A stretch of DNA of 64,000 nt from Sediminicola sp. YIK13 (GCF_001430825.1 NZ_CP010535.1:2956501-3020500), one strand, 5' to 3'. Counted from the stretch's first letter, positions 48,720 through 57,516 are shown. A program made the numbers and translations. The notes: generated from the letters alone by a model not told the origin.

Positions 48720-49988
48720 TTGAAAAATATTTCGGAAAGAGATGCAAAACACGTGTGGCACCCGTTGACACAGCACAAGCTGCATCCTAGAATGTTGGGG
48801 ATTACAAAGGCCAAGGGTGCCTTGTTGTATGATGAAAGTGGAATGGAATACATAGATGGTATCTCTTCTTGGTATACCAGTGTCTATGGCCATTGCAATG
48901 ACTATATTTTGGAAAAGGTATATCAGCAGATGCAACAGTTGGACCAGGTGGTCTTTAGTGGGTTTACCCACGAGCCTGCCGTAAAGCTATCAGAAGAGCT
49001 CATAAAAATATTACCTGCCAACCAAGAAAAATTATTTTTCTCGGACAATGGGTCTACCGCCACCGAAATTGGAATTAAAATGGCACTGCAATACCATTTT
49101 AACAAGGGGGGAAAGCGCAATGTACTATTGGCTTTTGAAGATGCCTTTCACGGGGATACCTTTGGAGCGATGTCCGTTTCCGGACTATCGGTTTATAACG
49201 GCCCTTTTGAGGACTTTTTTATTGAGGTAAAGCGAATTCCTCCGCCGAACAAGGAAAATTTAAAAGAGGTTCTTACTTTATTGCACACCTATGTTGCTGC
49301 TGAAAATATTGCTGGATTTATCTATGAGCCTTTGGTACAGGGGGCCGCAGCCATGCAAATGCACGATGCCGAAGGATTAGGGGAGATTTTAAGGATTCTA
49401 AAGGAGCACGAAGTGGTAACGATTGCCGATGAGGTCATGACCGGTTTTGGAAAAACAGGCACCCATTTTGCATCGGACCAGATTGAAACAAAACCAGATA
49501 TTATCTGTATGTCCAAGGCTTTAACAGCCGGACTCATCCCTATGGCGATTACCAGTTGTACAAAAGAAGTTTACGATGCATTTTATAGTGATGATATCGC
49601 CAAAGGACTTTTTCACGGACATACCTATACCGCCAACCCATTGGCATGTACAGCAGCATTGGCCGGATTGGAACTGTTGCAATCCAAAGAAATACAGGAC
49701 AACATAGCTCGCATTATAAAGTCGCACCAAGCTTTTGATGCCCGTATAAAAAACCACCCCAAAGTGGCCAGGACCCGCCAAACAGGAATCATTTATGCCT
49801 TGGATCTGAATATAGAGATGGAGCGTTATGGTAATTTGCGGGATAAATTAATGCAGCATTTTATGGGGAAGGGGGTCTTTTTAAGACCTTTGGGCAGTAC
49901 AATATATATAACGGCACCTTATATCGTATCCAAGGAACAATTGGAGCAGATTTACAGTGCCATTGAAAGTGTATTTGATATCGTTTAA
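48720..49988 (+). CDS. bioA: Adenosylmethionine-8-amino-7-oxononanoate transaminase
   Basis: Biotin enzyme that forms 7,8-diaminononanoate using S-adenosylmethionine as the amino donor. 422 residues, class III aminotransferase: RDAKHVWHPLTQHK, GISSWYTSVYGH, the PLP-binding IADEVMTGFGKTG and Schiff-base K266 in CMSKALTAG. The start is TTG at 48720, with the conserved KHVWHPLTQ close after; no ATG is available. A ketosynthase gene follows after 14 nt. Confidence 0.95.
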   Translation: MKNISERDAKHVWHPLTQHKLHPRMLGITKAKGALLYDESGMEYIDGISSWYTSVYGHCNDYILEKVYQQMQQLDQVVFSGFTHEPAVKLSEELIKILPANQEKLFFSDNGSTATEIGIKMALQYHFNKGGKRNVLLAFEDAFHGDTFGAMSVSGLSVYNGPFEDFFIEVKRIPPPNKENLKEVLTLLHTYVAAENIAGFIYEPLVQGAAAMQMHDAEGLGEILRILKEHEVVTIADEVMTGFGKTGTHFASDQIETKPDIICMSKALTAGLIPMAITSCTKEVYDAFYSDDIAKGLFHGHTYTANPLACTAALAGLELLQSKEIQDNIARIIKSHQAFDARIKNHPKVARTRQTGIIYALDLNIEMERYGNLRDKLMQHFMGKGVFLRPLGSTIYITAPYIVSKEQLEQIYSAIESVFDIV

Positions 49989-50002
49989 TATACCATCTTA
50001 TT

Positions 50003-51157
50003 TTGAGTCAGTCTATATCCATCACCGCCTTGGCATCCATTTCACCCTTGGGAATTTCCTTGGAGGAATCATGGGAGAATTATTTAAAGGATGGACACCA
50101 TCTGGTTGAAAAAAAAATAGGGGATGTCAAAAGTTGGGCTGCTCCGCTTTCAGCACATGCCAAGGAAGAGATTGAAAAGTTAAAAGCATCTGATCCTAAA
50201 TACAAAAGCCTCGATAACAGTGTACTTTATGCCCTGTTTGCTTCTCGAAAAGCCATGGAAATGGCGGGATGGAAATTGGGAGATAATTTTGGGGTGAATA
50301 TTGGTTCCTCTAGGGGGGCTACTGCTCTTTTCGAAAAGTACCACCAAGAATTTCTGCAAACCAAAAGGACCTCTACTTTGGCCTCCCCAACCACAACTTT
50401 GGGGAATATATCTTCTTGGATTGCACATGACCTGCAGACGGAAGGTCCGGAAATATCACATTCCATAACCTGTTCCACAGCGCTTCATGCCGTATTGAAC
50501 GGCATGGCTTGGATTAAAAGTGGGATGACGGACAAATTTATGGTCGGAGGATCGGAAGCGCCCTTGACACCCTTTACCATAGCGCAGATGAAGGCCCTGA
50601 AAATATATTCCAAGGAACAACCAGGCTACCCTTGTCGCGCCCTGGACCTGGAGAAAACATCAAATACCATGGTGCTCGGAGAAGGTGCTTCCATGCTTTG
50701 TATGGAGCAGGGCAAAAAGGACAATGCCCTTGCGGTTATAGAAGGAATCGGATATGCCACCGAAATATTACAGCACAATATATCCATCTCTACGGAGGCA
50801 GAATGTTTCCAGCGCTCCATGCGCATGGCTTTGGGTAACACTGATCCCGATGAGGTAGATGTTATTGTAATGCACGCCCCTGGAACTATTAAGGGCGATT
50901 TATCTGAAAAAAACGCCATTACGAAGATATTCCGTAACAAAATGCCGCTTCTTACTACTAATAAATGGAAGATTGGACATACGTTCGGGGCATCAGGGAT
51001 GTTGAGTATGGAACTTGCCATCTTGATGTTGAAGCAACAACAATTTATTGGAGTTCCTTATTTGGATAAAAAATCAACTGCCCAAAAAATCAACAAGGTG
51101 ATGGTAAATGCCGTTGGTTTTGGAGGGAACGCCGTTTCCATTCTTCTTTCGCGGTAA
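50003..51157 (+). CDS. Beta-ketoacyl synthase (KAS I/II-like) in the biotin cluster
   Basis: A 384-residue thiolase-fold condensing enzyme related to FabB/FabF. The Cys-His-His triad is intact: C157 (TCSTALH), H291 (MHAPGTIKGD) and H326 (GHTFGASG), with the closing GFGGNAVS. It is shorter than FabF (about 410) and has the variant HAPGT in place of HGTGT. The start is TTG at 50003, 14 nt after bioA, so the two are cotranscribed. BioC and BioH are not visible in the window, so a role in making the pimeloyl precursor is an attractive inference. It could instead be a spare fatty-acid enzyme. Confidence 0.87.
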   Translation: MSQSISITALASISPLGISLEESWENYLKDGHHLVEKKIGDVKSWAAPLSAHAKEEIEKLKASDPKYKSLDNSVLYALFASRKAMEMAGWKLGDNFGVNIGSSRGATALFEKYHQEFLQTKRTSTLASPTTTLGNISSWIAHDLQTEGPEISHSITCSTALHAVLNGMAWIKSGMTDKFMVGGSEAPLTPFTIAQMKALKIYSKEQPGYPCRALDLEKTSNTMVLGEGASMLCMEQGKKDNALAVIEGIGYATEILQHNISISTEAECFQRSMRMALGNTDPDEVDVIVMHAPGTIKGDLSEKNAITKIFRNKMPLLTTNKWKIGHTFGASGMLSMELAILMLKQQQFIGVPYLDKKSTAQKINKVMVNAVGFGGNAVSILLSR

Positions 51158-51190
51158 GAAAGATTTTCCCAACAATCTAAGAAAATATTC

Positions 51191-51225
51191 TATCTTACCA
51201 TTTTTTAATCAAAATCTGTAAGATA
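51191..51225. promoter_or_regulatory. Inverted repeat before the NfeD gene
   Basis: TATCTTAC (51191-51198) and GTAAGATA (51218-51225) are perfect 8-bp arms with a 19-nt AT-rich spacer, ending one base before the ATG at 51227. It could be an operator or a hairpin that limits translation start. Confidence 0.35.
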
Positions 51226-51226
51226 T

Positions 51227-51805
51227 ATGGAACTGTGGTTTGAAGGATTGTCCATTTTTGAAAAAATTTACTGGGTCGTAGCAATTATCTCTTCTGTTAT
51301 CTTGCTGATTCTATTGTTCCTTACCATGATCGGTAGTGATGCCGATGAATTTGGAGGAGATGTAGATGCCGAAATAGAAGCGGATACGGGGATTGATTTC
51401 CAATTCTTGTCATTGAAGAACTTCGTAGCCTTTTTGACCATATTTGGATGGTCTGGGATTGCCTGTCTTGATGCCGGCTGGTCCAAGACAATGACCGTCC
51501 TTGTCTCCTTGATCTGTGGCCTTATCATGATGTTTGCCATGGCCTCGCTTTTTTATTATTTGAGCAAACTACAAAGCAGCGGCACCCTTAAGCTACGCAA
51601 TGCCCTGAACCAAGTTGGAGAAGTGTACCTTACCATTGGTTCCAAGAGATCCTCTATTGGGAAGGTGAGTATAAAGGTGCAAGGAACACTACGCGAATTG
51701 GATGCACTTACAGAGGAAACCAGGGATCTCGTAATGGGCGATGTGGTAAAAGTAAAAGAAGTGACCAAAAACGGAATATTAATTGTTGAACTCCTAAATA
51801 AATAA
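51227..51805 (+). CDS. NfeD-like membrane protein
   Basis: 192 residues: a short N-terminal tail, membrane spans at about 16-36, 64-82 and 88-110, and a C-terminal OB-like domain (about 120-190; GEVYLTIGSKRSS, GDVVKVKEV). These features match NfeD-type proteins that partner flotillins in bacterial membrane microdomains. The flotillin gene starts 4 nt downstream, giving direct context support. The early acidic segment (DADEFGGDVDAEIEAD) faces one side of the membrane. Confidence 0.85.
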   Translation: MELWFEGLSIFEKIYWVVAIISSVILLILLFLTMIGSDADEFGGDVDAEIEADTGIDFQFLSLKNFVAFLTIFGWSGIACLDAGWSKTMTVLVSLICGLIMMFAMASLFYYLSKLQSSGTLKLRNALNQVGEVYLTIGSKRSSIGKVSIKVQGTLRELDALTEETRDLVMGDVVKVKEVTKNGILIVELLNK

Positions 51806-51809
51806 CCAA

Positions 51810-53240
51810 ATGCTATCATTACCCTTACAAATGGGCGGCAGTGCCACCTTGCTGGCCATCGGCTTTGCCGTTTTATTCTTTTTTATTGTAATTATTTCCT
51901 TTATACGCAGGTATAAAAGGTGTCCGTCTGACCGTATTTTAGTGGTCTATGGAAAAGTGGGAACAGGGAATTCTGCCAGGTGTATCCATGGTGGGGCAGC
52001 CTTTATATGGCCAGTAATTCAAGATTATGAGTTTTTGGATTTGACGCCAATTTCCATTGAGGTGAATTTGGTGAATGCTCTGAGTAAGCAAAATATTAGG
52101 GTAAACGTCCCTTCACGATTTACAATTGGTATTTCCACAGAACCAGGGATTATGCAGAACGCTGCAGAACGTCTTTTGGGCCAAGGGATGCAAGAGGTGC
52201 AGGACCTTGCCAAAGAGATTATTTTTGGGCAGTTGCGTTTGGTAGTGGCTTCTATGGATATTGAAGAAATCAATTCGGATAGGGACAAATTCCTGACCAA
52301 TATTTCACAAAGTGTGGAATCGGAATTAAAGAAAGTAGGTCTAAAACTGATCAACGTAAACATCACTGACATTGTTGATGAATCTGGTTATATTGAAGCC
52401 CTTGGTAAGGAAGCGGCAGCCCATGCCATCAATGCGGCACGTAAGTCTGTTGCGGAAAAGAACAGGGATGGTTCTATTGGGGAGGCCAATGCCGTTCAGG
52501 ACGAACGTACCCAGGTGGCAGCAGCCAATGCACAAGCTGTGGAGGGTGAAAACCTTGCCAAAATCAATGTCGCGAATTCGGATTCCTTACGTAGACAGCG
52601 GGAAGCTGAGGCAGAACGAACTGCAATTGCTTCTGAAAAGGTACAATCGGCTAAAGCCTTGGAGGAATCCTATGCTGCAGAAAAGGATGCGGAGTTGGCT
52701 AGGGCCGATAGGGAGCGAAGTTCCCAAATGGCAGATATCATTGTTCCTGCGGAAATTGACAAGAAAAAAGTGGAGATCGATGCCGAGGCTGAAGCGGAAC
52801 GTATTCGTAGAAGGGCCAAAGGGGAGGCAGATGCCATCTTGTTCAAAGCACAGGCGGAAGCACAAGGTCTCTTGGAAATATTGACCAAGCAGGCACAGGG
52901 TCTGGACGAAATTGTAAAAGCATCTGGGAACAATCCCAAAGATGCGGTATTGCTATTGATCGCCGATAAATTGCCAGAGTTGGTGAAAATTCAGGCTGAA
53001 GCTATTAAAAACATTAAAATAGATAAGGTGACCGTTTGGGATTCAGGGGCCAAAACAGCTGATGGCAAAGGATCTACCGCTAATTTTATATCGGGGATGT
53101 ACAAATCCGTGCCCCCTTTACAGGAAATGTTCAACATGGCAGGGATGCAATTGCCCGAATATTTAAAGGGAAAGGAGATAGTGGCGGAAGAGACCGAAAG
53201 CACCTCTAAAAAGTCCGATGCCAAAGAGGATATGAAGTAA
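51810..53240 (+). CDS. floT: Flotillin-like SPFH-domain membrane protein
   Basis: 476 residues. One membrane hairpin at about 12-34, then an SPFH domain (about 40-200; VVYGKVGTG, IHGGAAFIWPVIQ, VPSRFTIGISTE) and a long Glu/Ala/Lys coiled coil (about 200-370, with repeated AEAEAERI-type segments, AEAERTAIASEK). The end, residues about 400-476, is flexible. Flotillins oligomerise at membrane microdomains and affect fluidity and complex assembly. Operon with the NfeD gene. The name floT is used by family resemblance. Confidence 0.9.
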   Translation: MLSLPLQMGGSATLLAIGFAVLFFFIVIISFIRRYKRCPSDRILVVYGKVGTGNSARCIHGGAAFIWPVIQDYEFLDLTPISIEVNLVNALSKQNIRVNVPSRFTIGISTEPGIMQNAAERLLGQGMQEVQDLAKEIIFGQLRLVVASMDIEEINSDRDKFLTNISQSVESELKKVGLKLINVNITDIVDESGYIEALGKEAAAHAINAARKSVAEKNRDGSIGEANAVQDERTQVAAANAQAVEGENLAKINVANSDSLRRQREAEAERTAIASEKVQSAKALEESYAAEKDAELARADRERSSQMADIIVPAEIDKKKVEIDAEAEAERIRRRAKGEADAILFKAQAEAQGLLEILTKQAQGLDEIVKASGNNPKDAVLLLIADKLPELVKIQAEAIKNIKIDKVTVWDSGAKTADGKGSTANFISGMYKSVPPLQEMFNMAGMQLPEYLKGKEIVAEETESTSKKSDAKEDMK

Positions 53241-53264
53241 TAAATATATGTAACCAAACTTTTG

Positions 53265-53301
53265 AAGGCCCGCGGCATCCTTGTGATTCTCGGGCTTTTT
53301 T
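53265..53301 (+). terminator. Candidate intrinsic terminator after flotillin gene
   Basis: AAGGCCCG pairs with CGGGCTTT (one G-T pair) across an 18-nt loop and ends in six Ts at 53296-53301. The remaining 53302-53478 shows no gene. Confidence 0.65.
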
Positions 53302-53478
53302 ACTTTGCAACCTTATATTATCAGATTTGTTTATTGGGATATGATTTGTAAATAGGCTATTTTTGATTTTTAATTTGAATTTTTGGCTTAGGGATGGCAA
53401 CGGCATCCTTTTCTTTTGGCACATCGGATAGTTGAAGATGGATCATGGAAAAAAGAAAAGATCAAGTGAACAGCCCGG

Positions 53479-53534
53479 CCGCTATTTTTTGAATTTCCAT
53501 TTGGTATTGAAAGCCAGGCGGTAGAAAATAGCGG
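53479..53534. promoter_or_regulatory. Inverted repeat upstream of bioB
   Basis: CCGCTATTTT (53479-53488) is repeated inverted as AAAATAGCGG (53525-53534), a perfect 10-bp palindrome with a 36-nt spacer, ending 23 nt before the bioB ATG. It is not the BirA box (TTGTAAACC-type). It could be an operator or a leader hairpin. Confidence 0.4.
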
Positions 53535-53557
53535 AAAGCCCCAGACAATATATATCT

Positions 53558-54652
53558 ATGAGCGAAGTAAAGCACAACTGGACCAAAGAGGCAATTCTTG
53601 ACATTTACAATAAACCATTAATGGAATTGCTGTACGAGGCGGCAACAGTGCATCGTAAATTCCACGATCCAAATACGGTACAGGTTTCTACCTTGTTGTC
53701 CATAAAGACTGGGGGCTGTCCAGAAGATTGTGGGTACTGCCCGCAAGCGGCGCGTTACCACACTGATGTTGAGGGCAATGACCTTATGTCGGTTCAGCAG
53801 GTAAAGGCTCAGGCCTTGCGTGCTAAATCATCGGGTAGTTCAAGAGTTTGTATGGGTGCTGCCTGGCGTAATGTAAAGGACGGACCAGAGTTTGACAATG
53901 TTTTGGAGATGGTACGTACCATCAATAAACTGGATATGGAGGTTTGTTGTACGTTGGGGATGATTACGGAAAACCAAGCACAGCGTTTGGCAGAAGCGGG
54001 TTTATACGCATACAACCATAATTTGGATACGTCCGAGGATTATTATAAGGATGTGATCTCCACTAGGGCCTTTAAGGACCGATTGGACACCATAGGAAAT
54101 GTTAGAAAAAGCAATGTGACCGTTTGTAGCGGGGGAATCATTGGAATGGGAGAAAAAATTGAGGACAGGGCAGGAATGCTGGTTGCTTTGGCCACATTGG
54201 ATCCACAGCCAGAATCTGTACCGATCAATGCTTTGGTAGCCGTAAAAGGCACCCCCATGGAAGATATTGAGCCTATTTCCATTTGGGAGATGATCCGTAT
54301 GGTGGCTACTACCCGTATTGTAATGCCGGAAACTCAGGTAAGGCTATCTGCAGGACGTACGGAAATGAGTAGGGAAGGACAGGCGATGTGTTTCTTTGCT
54401 GGGGCAAATTCTATTTTTGCCGGGGATAAATTATTGACAACCCCTAACCCTGATGTCAATCAGGATATGGAAATGTTCAAGCTCTTGGGGCTAAACCCAC
54501 AAAAGCCATTTACAAAGGTAGCACAGCCAAAAACGGTGGAGGCCCAGGATTCACAATTCCAGACATTGGGTGAAAAACCAAAATGGAGCAGACCGGGACA
54601 CACCATAGATCGTAACGAAAGCGCCAAGCAAAAGGCCAAACTTTCGGAATAG
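53558..54652 (+). CDS. bioB: Biotin synthase
   Basis: Radical SAM enzyme that inserts sulfur into dethiobiotin. 364 residues with the CxxxCxxC cluster motif C54, C58 and C61 in GGCPEDCGYCPQA, followed by the radical-SAM barrel. Other conserved parts are SRVCMGAAWRN, YNHNLDTSEDYY, CSGGIIGMGE and LSAGRTEMS. A C-terminal Lys/Ser-rich tail is slightly longer than usual. Separated from the other bio genes by NfeD/flotillin and preceded by an inverted repeat. Confidence 0.97.
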   Translation: MSEVKHNWTKEAILDIYNKPLMELLYEAATVHRKFHDPNTVQVSTLLSIKTGGCPEDCGYCPQAARYHTDVEGNDLMSVQQVKAQALRAKSSGSSRVCMGAAWRNVKDGPEFDNVLEMVRTINKLDMEVCCTLGMITENQAQRLAEAGLYAYNHNLDTSEDYYKDVISTRAFKDRLDTIGNVRKSNVTVCSGGIIGMGEKIEDRAGMLVALATLDPQPESVPINALVAVKGTPMEDIEPISIWEMIRMVATTRIVMPETQVRLSAGRTEMSREGQAMCFFAGANSIFAGDKLLTTPNPDVNQDMEMFKLLGLNPQKPFTKVAQPKTVEAQDSQFQTLGEKPKWSRPGHTIDRNESAKQKAKLSE

Positions 54653-54725
54653 ACCTTTGTGCCCATTTATAGGGGACTTCGGTTGGGGAATTTTAAATTT
54701 AGAAGTCTAAGTTAATCTTTAGCGT

Positions 54726-55583
54726 TTGAATTTACAGGACATACCCCGGGTAAAGACCATTACCAAGGAAGATTTTATAGAAAAGTACTTTAAGCCTCAA
54801 AAGCCGGTCGTTATCGAGCGGTTTATTGAGGGCTGGCCTGCTTATTCCAAATGGAACCTGGAATATATGAAGCAGGTGGCCGGGCATAAAACGGTGCCCT
54901 TGTACGATGATAGACCTGTGCACCATAAGGACGGGTTCAACGAGCCCCACGCCAAAATGCAAATGGCGGACTATATAGACCTTCTGAAGGCTGAGCCCAC
55001 CAAGTATCGCATCTTTTTATGGAACGTTCTAAAGGAAGTGCCGGAGTTGCAGGATGATTTTACCTTCCCAGACTTTGGACTGCGATTGATGAAAGGTCTG
55101 CCGATGCTTTTTTTTGGCGGGGAGAACTCTTCAACCTTTATGCATTACGACATAGATCTGGCCAATATTTTTCATTTTCATTTTGAGGGAAAGAAAGAAA
55201 TAATCCTTTTTCCACAAACCGAGAACAGATATTTATATAAGGTCCCACATGCATTGATCACCCATGAGAGTATAGATTTTTCCAATCCGGATCTTAACCA
55301 ATGGCCCGCACTCAAAAATGCCAAGGGCTATAAGACCCAATTGCAACATGGGGAGGTGTTGTATATGCCAGAGGGATATTGGCATTATATGCGTTATATC
55401 ACACCAGGATTTTCCATGAGCCTGCGGGCCATAGCACGCAAACCCAGAAATTTGGGAACAGCCTTTTACAATGTTTTGGTCATGCGCTACTATGACCAGT
55501 TTATGCGGAAGTTGAAGGGGCAGGATTGGATCGATTGGAAAAATGAACAGGCTATAAAACGCACAAACAAACTGGTGGGATAG
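54726..55583 (+). CDS. Cupin-like (JmjC/cupin_8) Fe(II)-2-oxoglutarate-type protein
   Basis: 285 residues with a cupin_8/JmjC-like double-stranded beta helix. The N-terminal KPVVIERFIEGWPAY is the usual anchor. Iron ligands are H140 and D142 (MHYDIDLANIF) and probably H220 (EGYWHYM); these fit an Fe(II)/2-oxoglutarate hydroxylase. The start is TTG at 54726 with no ATG nearby. It follows bioB by 73 nt but has no visible biotin connection. The substrate, protein or small molecule, is unknown. Confidence 0.83.
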   Translation: MNLQDIPRVKTITKEDFIEKYFKPQKPVVIERFIEGWPAYSKWNLEYMKQVAGHKTVPLYDDRPVHHKDGFNEPHAKMQMADYIDLLKAEPTKYRIFLWNVLKEVPELQDDFTFPDFGLRLMKGLPMLFFGGENSSTFMHYDIDLANIFHFHFEGKKEIILFPQTENRYLYKVPHALITHESIDFSNPDLNQWPALKNAKGYKTQLQHGEVLYMPEGYWHYMRYITPGFSMSLRAIARKPRNLGTAFYNVLVMRYYDQFMRKLKGQDWIDWKNEQAIKRTNKLVG

Positions 55584-55604
55584 TGCTTGTTTCAAGGAAT
55601 TAAA

Positions 55605-55612
55605 TACATTTG
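55605..55612 (+). promoter_or_regulatory. -7 box of DUF6646-like gene
   Basis: TACATTTG matches TAnnTTTG 41 nt before the ATG at 55654. A TTG at 55587-55589 is only 15 nt upstream, shorter than normal. Confidence 0.5.
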
Positions 55613-55653
55613 TAACTTATTTTCGTAATTGCACCAACTCTAAATAAAGTAAC

Positions 55654-56148
55654 ATGAAAAAAGTAATAGTTTTATTGACATTTGTTTTAGCTGCTACCTT
55701 TGCGAATGCCCAGGCTTTTGAAGGCAAGGGGGATTCCAAATTCCAAGTAGGAGCCAATTTCCAGGAAAACGGAACAGGAATCGTAACCACCTATGATACT
55801 GGTCTTGGAGAGAATTTTTCTATTGGTTTTGTCGCTACCTATATTTTGGGCGTAGAAGAAACAATCAACGCTGAATTTGACGACAGGGTAGACGTAAGGG
55901 CAAGATTTAACGCCAATTTGGGAAGTGTTTTCCAATTGGGGAACGAAGTTGATATCTATCCAGGGTTGAGCTTGGGACTTCGTAATTTTGGAGCTCACTT
56001 GGGTACCAGATACTTCTTTACCGACGGTTTTGGGGTGTTTATGGAATTTGCAGCGCCTTTGGCAAAGTATGATAATAGCGACTTGACTCCAGCGCAAGAA
56101 TTGAACAACCAGTTTGTGTTCAGTATTGGAGCTGCCTTTAATCTATAG
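55654..56148 (+). CDS. Small secreted barrel protein (DUF6646-like)
   Basis: 164 residues with signal peptide MKKVIVLLTFVLAATFANAQ. The rest alternates short strands (KFQVGANFQE, FSIGFVATYIL, VFQLGNEVDIYPG, YFFTDGFGVFM) and ends NL after FSIGAAF, indicating a compact outer-membrane barrel. Similar Flavobacterial proteins are DUF6646; function unknown. Its own promoter precedes it and a strong hairpin terminator follows. Confidence 0.8.
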   Translation: MKKVIVLLTFVLAATFANAQAFEGKGDSKFQVGANFQENGTGIVTTYDTGLGENFSIGFVATYILGVEETINAEFDDRVDVRARFNANLGSVFQLGNEVDIYPGLSLGLRNFGAHLGTRYFFTDGFGVFMEFAAPLAKYDNSDLTPAQELNNQFVFSIGAAFNL

Positions 56149-56173
56149 GGAATATAATTTATAAGTAATAAAT

Positions 56174-56206
56174 CGCTTCTTTTCTTGGGAAAGGGAGCGT
56201 TTTTTA
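56174..56206 (+). terminator. Intrinsic terminator, probably shared with recX
   Basis: CGCTTCTTTTC pairs fully (with G-T pairs) with GAAAGGGAGCG around a TTGG loop, followed by six Ts. Its T tract reaches the convergent recX stop at 56204. Confidence 0.85.
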
Positions 56207-56698
56207 TTTGATGAGTTCGGTGATCTTTTCATACACCAAATGACTTTCCCACCCGCGGTAGAGCAGGTAATCGGCGAGTTTTTTTCTTCTTTTCTGGATG
56301 TTGGTCTCTTTGATGCCGTCCAATCTTTTTCTGGCGAGGGTATCCAAGGTTTCCATATAAGCGGGGGTGTTCAATTGGGCCACTGCTTTTTTGATGTTGT
56401 ACTGGGAGATATCCCGTTGTTTCAGTTCCTGGGTAATTCGGTTACGGCCCCATTTTTTAATATTGAACTTACCCCTTGCATAACTCATAGAGAAGCGCTC
56501 CTCGTTTAAAAAGTTGTGATCTATAAGATGTACCACGATCTGATCGATCGCATCAGGGATCATGCGCATATCGCGTAATTTTTGCACAACCTCCTTATGG
56601 CAGCGCTCTTGATAGGCGCAATAGCCCTCCAGTTTTCTGGTAGCTTCTTCCAAGGTGTAAGTTGGACGCGAGAAATTCGTATAACCGTTATTTTGCAT
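56204..56698 (-). CDS. recX: Regulatory protein RecX
   Basis: Modulator of RecA filaments. 164 residues with the three RecX helical repeats: YTLEEATRKLEGYCAYQER, LIDHNFLNEERFSMSYARGKF, and the GRNRITQELKQRDIS and YRGWES segments; the first begins at residue 14. The ATG at 56698 is the only suitable start. A textbook promoter (TTTG-19-TAGATTTG) lies almost on the start codon. recA is not in the window. Confidence 0.93.
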   Translation of the reverse strand: MQNNGYTNFSRPTYTLEEATRKLEGYCAYQERCHKEVVQKLRDMRMIPDAIDQIVVHLIDHNFLNEERFSMSYARGKFNIKKWGRNRITQELKQRDISQYNIKKAVAQLNTPAYMETLDTLARKRLDGIKETNIQKRRKKLADYLLYRGWESHLVYEKITELIK

Positions 56699-56705
56699 AG
56701 AGTTT

Positions 56706-56736
56706 CAAATCTAAGTCCATTTGAAGAAATGTCAAA
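56706..56736 (-). promoter_or_regulatory. recX promoter, consensus -33 and -7, nearly leaderless
   Basis: On the minus strand TTTG (56733-56736), a 19-nt spacer and TAGATTTG (56706-56713) match the Bacteroidetes consensus exactly. The -7 box ends 7 nt before the ATG, predicting a leader of only a few nucleotides. Confidence 0.75.
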
Positions 56737-56970
56737 GAAATTTAATGGAAGCGGGGAACTATTTAAAATTTAATTTTTCAAACCAGTTTTAATAGTACTC
56801 CCTTTGGCTTTTTATTAATGTAAAATTGTTTTCCAGTAATTGGTCATAAACCTCATAAAATAAGCCTATTATTCAATGGAGATAAGTTTTCTTTTTAATG
56901 GGATTATCTGGTCAAAACCAATTTGTGGATATCTATTATTCGGATTTTCCAATGGGCCTTTTTTAACCGC

Positions 56971-56978
56971 TATATTTG
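56971..56978 (+). promoter_or_regulatory. -7 box of DUF4494 gene
   Basis: TATATTTG matches TAnnTTTG 19 nt before the ATG at 56998. The 272 nt between recX start and this box are AT-rich with no gene apart from the recX promoter. Confidence 0.55.
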
Positions 56979-56997
56979 GCATCCAAAAAAAATAGAC

Positions 56998-57516
56998 ATG
57001 AGCGTAACCTGGTATGAGTGCAAAGTAAAATACAGAAAAATACAAGAGACTGGAGAACAAAAAGTTACTACGGAATCTTATTTGTTGGATGCGATTTCCT
57101 ACACGGAGGCAGAGGCTAGAATCAACCAAGAAATGGCTGCTTATACCAGTGAGGAGTTTTTGATTACCAATATAAAGGTGGCCAATTTATCCGAGGTACA
57201 TCCGGTGGAAAATTCCGACCGTTGGTTTAAGTCTAAAGTGGCATTGGTCGCCTTTGACGAAAACAGTGGGAAGGAACGCAAGACCAATATCTATATGTTG
57301 GTACAGGGCAATGATGTAAAAGAGGCCTACGACAACACCATAGAAGCCATGAAGGGTACTACTGGCGACTACACTGTCCCTGCAATTACCGAATCTCCTA
57401 TTATGGACGTGTTCCCCTACTTTACGGGGGAAGAAGAGCAGTTGGAGCAATTTAGGGTCATAGAAAAAGCGGCCAATGCTGATGAAGAAGTTTTAGAAGA
57501 AAGTGCAATTGAATAG
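56998..57516 (+). CDS. DUF4494 family protein
   Basis: 172 residues, cytosolic. Start at 56998 (MSVTWYECKVKYRK), the conserved family N-terminus; a longer frame from 56923 adds a hydrophobic stretch lying over the promoter. Visible conserved segments are ESYLLDAISYTEAEARI, SDRWFKSKVAL and GNDVKEAYDNTIEAMKGT. Function of DUF4494 is not known; the family is confined mainly to Bacteroidetes. Transcribed alone and convergent with the VOC gene. Confidence 0.85.
   Translation: MSVTWYECKVKYRKIQETGEQKVTTESYLLDAISYTEAEARINQEMAAYTSEEFLITNIKVANLSEVHPVENSDRWFKSKVALVAFDENSGKERKTNIYMLVQGNDVKEAYDNTIEAMKGTTGDYTVPAITESPIMDVFPYFTGEEEQLEQFRVIEKAANADEEVLEESAIE

Noticed and set aside
52372-52884. 170-codon plus-strand ORF overlapping the flotillin gene
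   Set aside because: Arises from the repetitive coiled-coil codons of flotillin in another frame; basic, low-complexity and without homology that I can recognise.
53206-53424. 72-codon minus-strand ORF across the flotillin end and intergenic region
   Set aside because: Overlaps the terminator; no start context or recognised motif.
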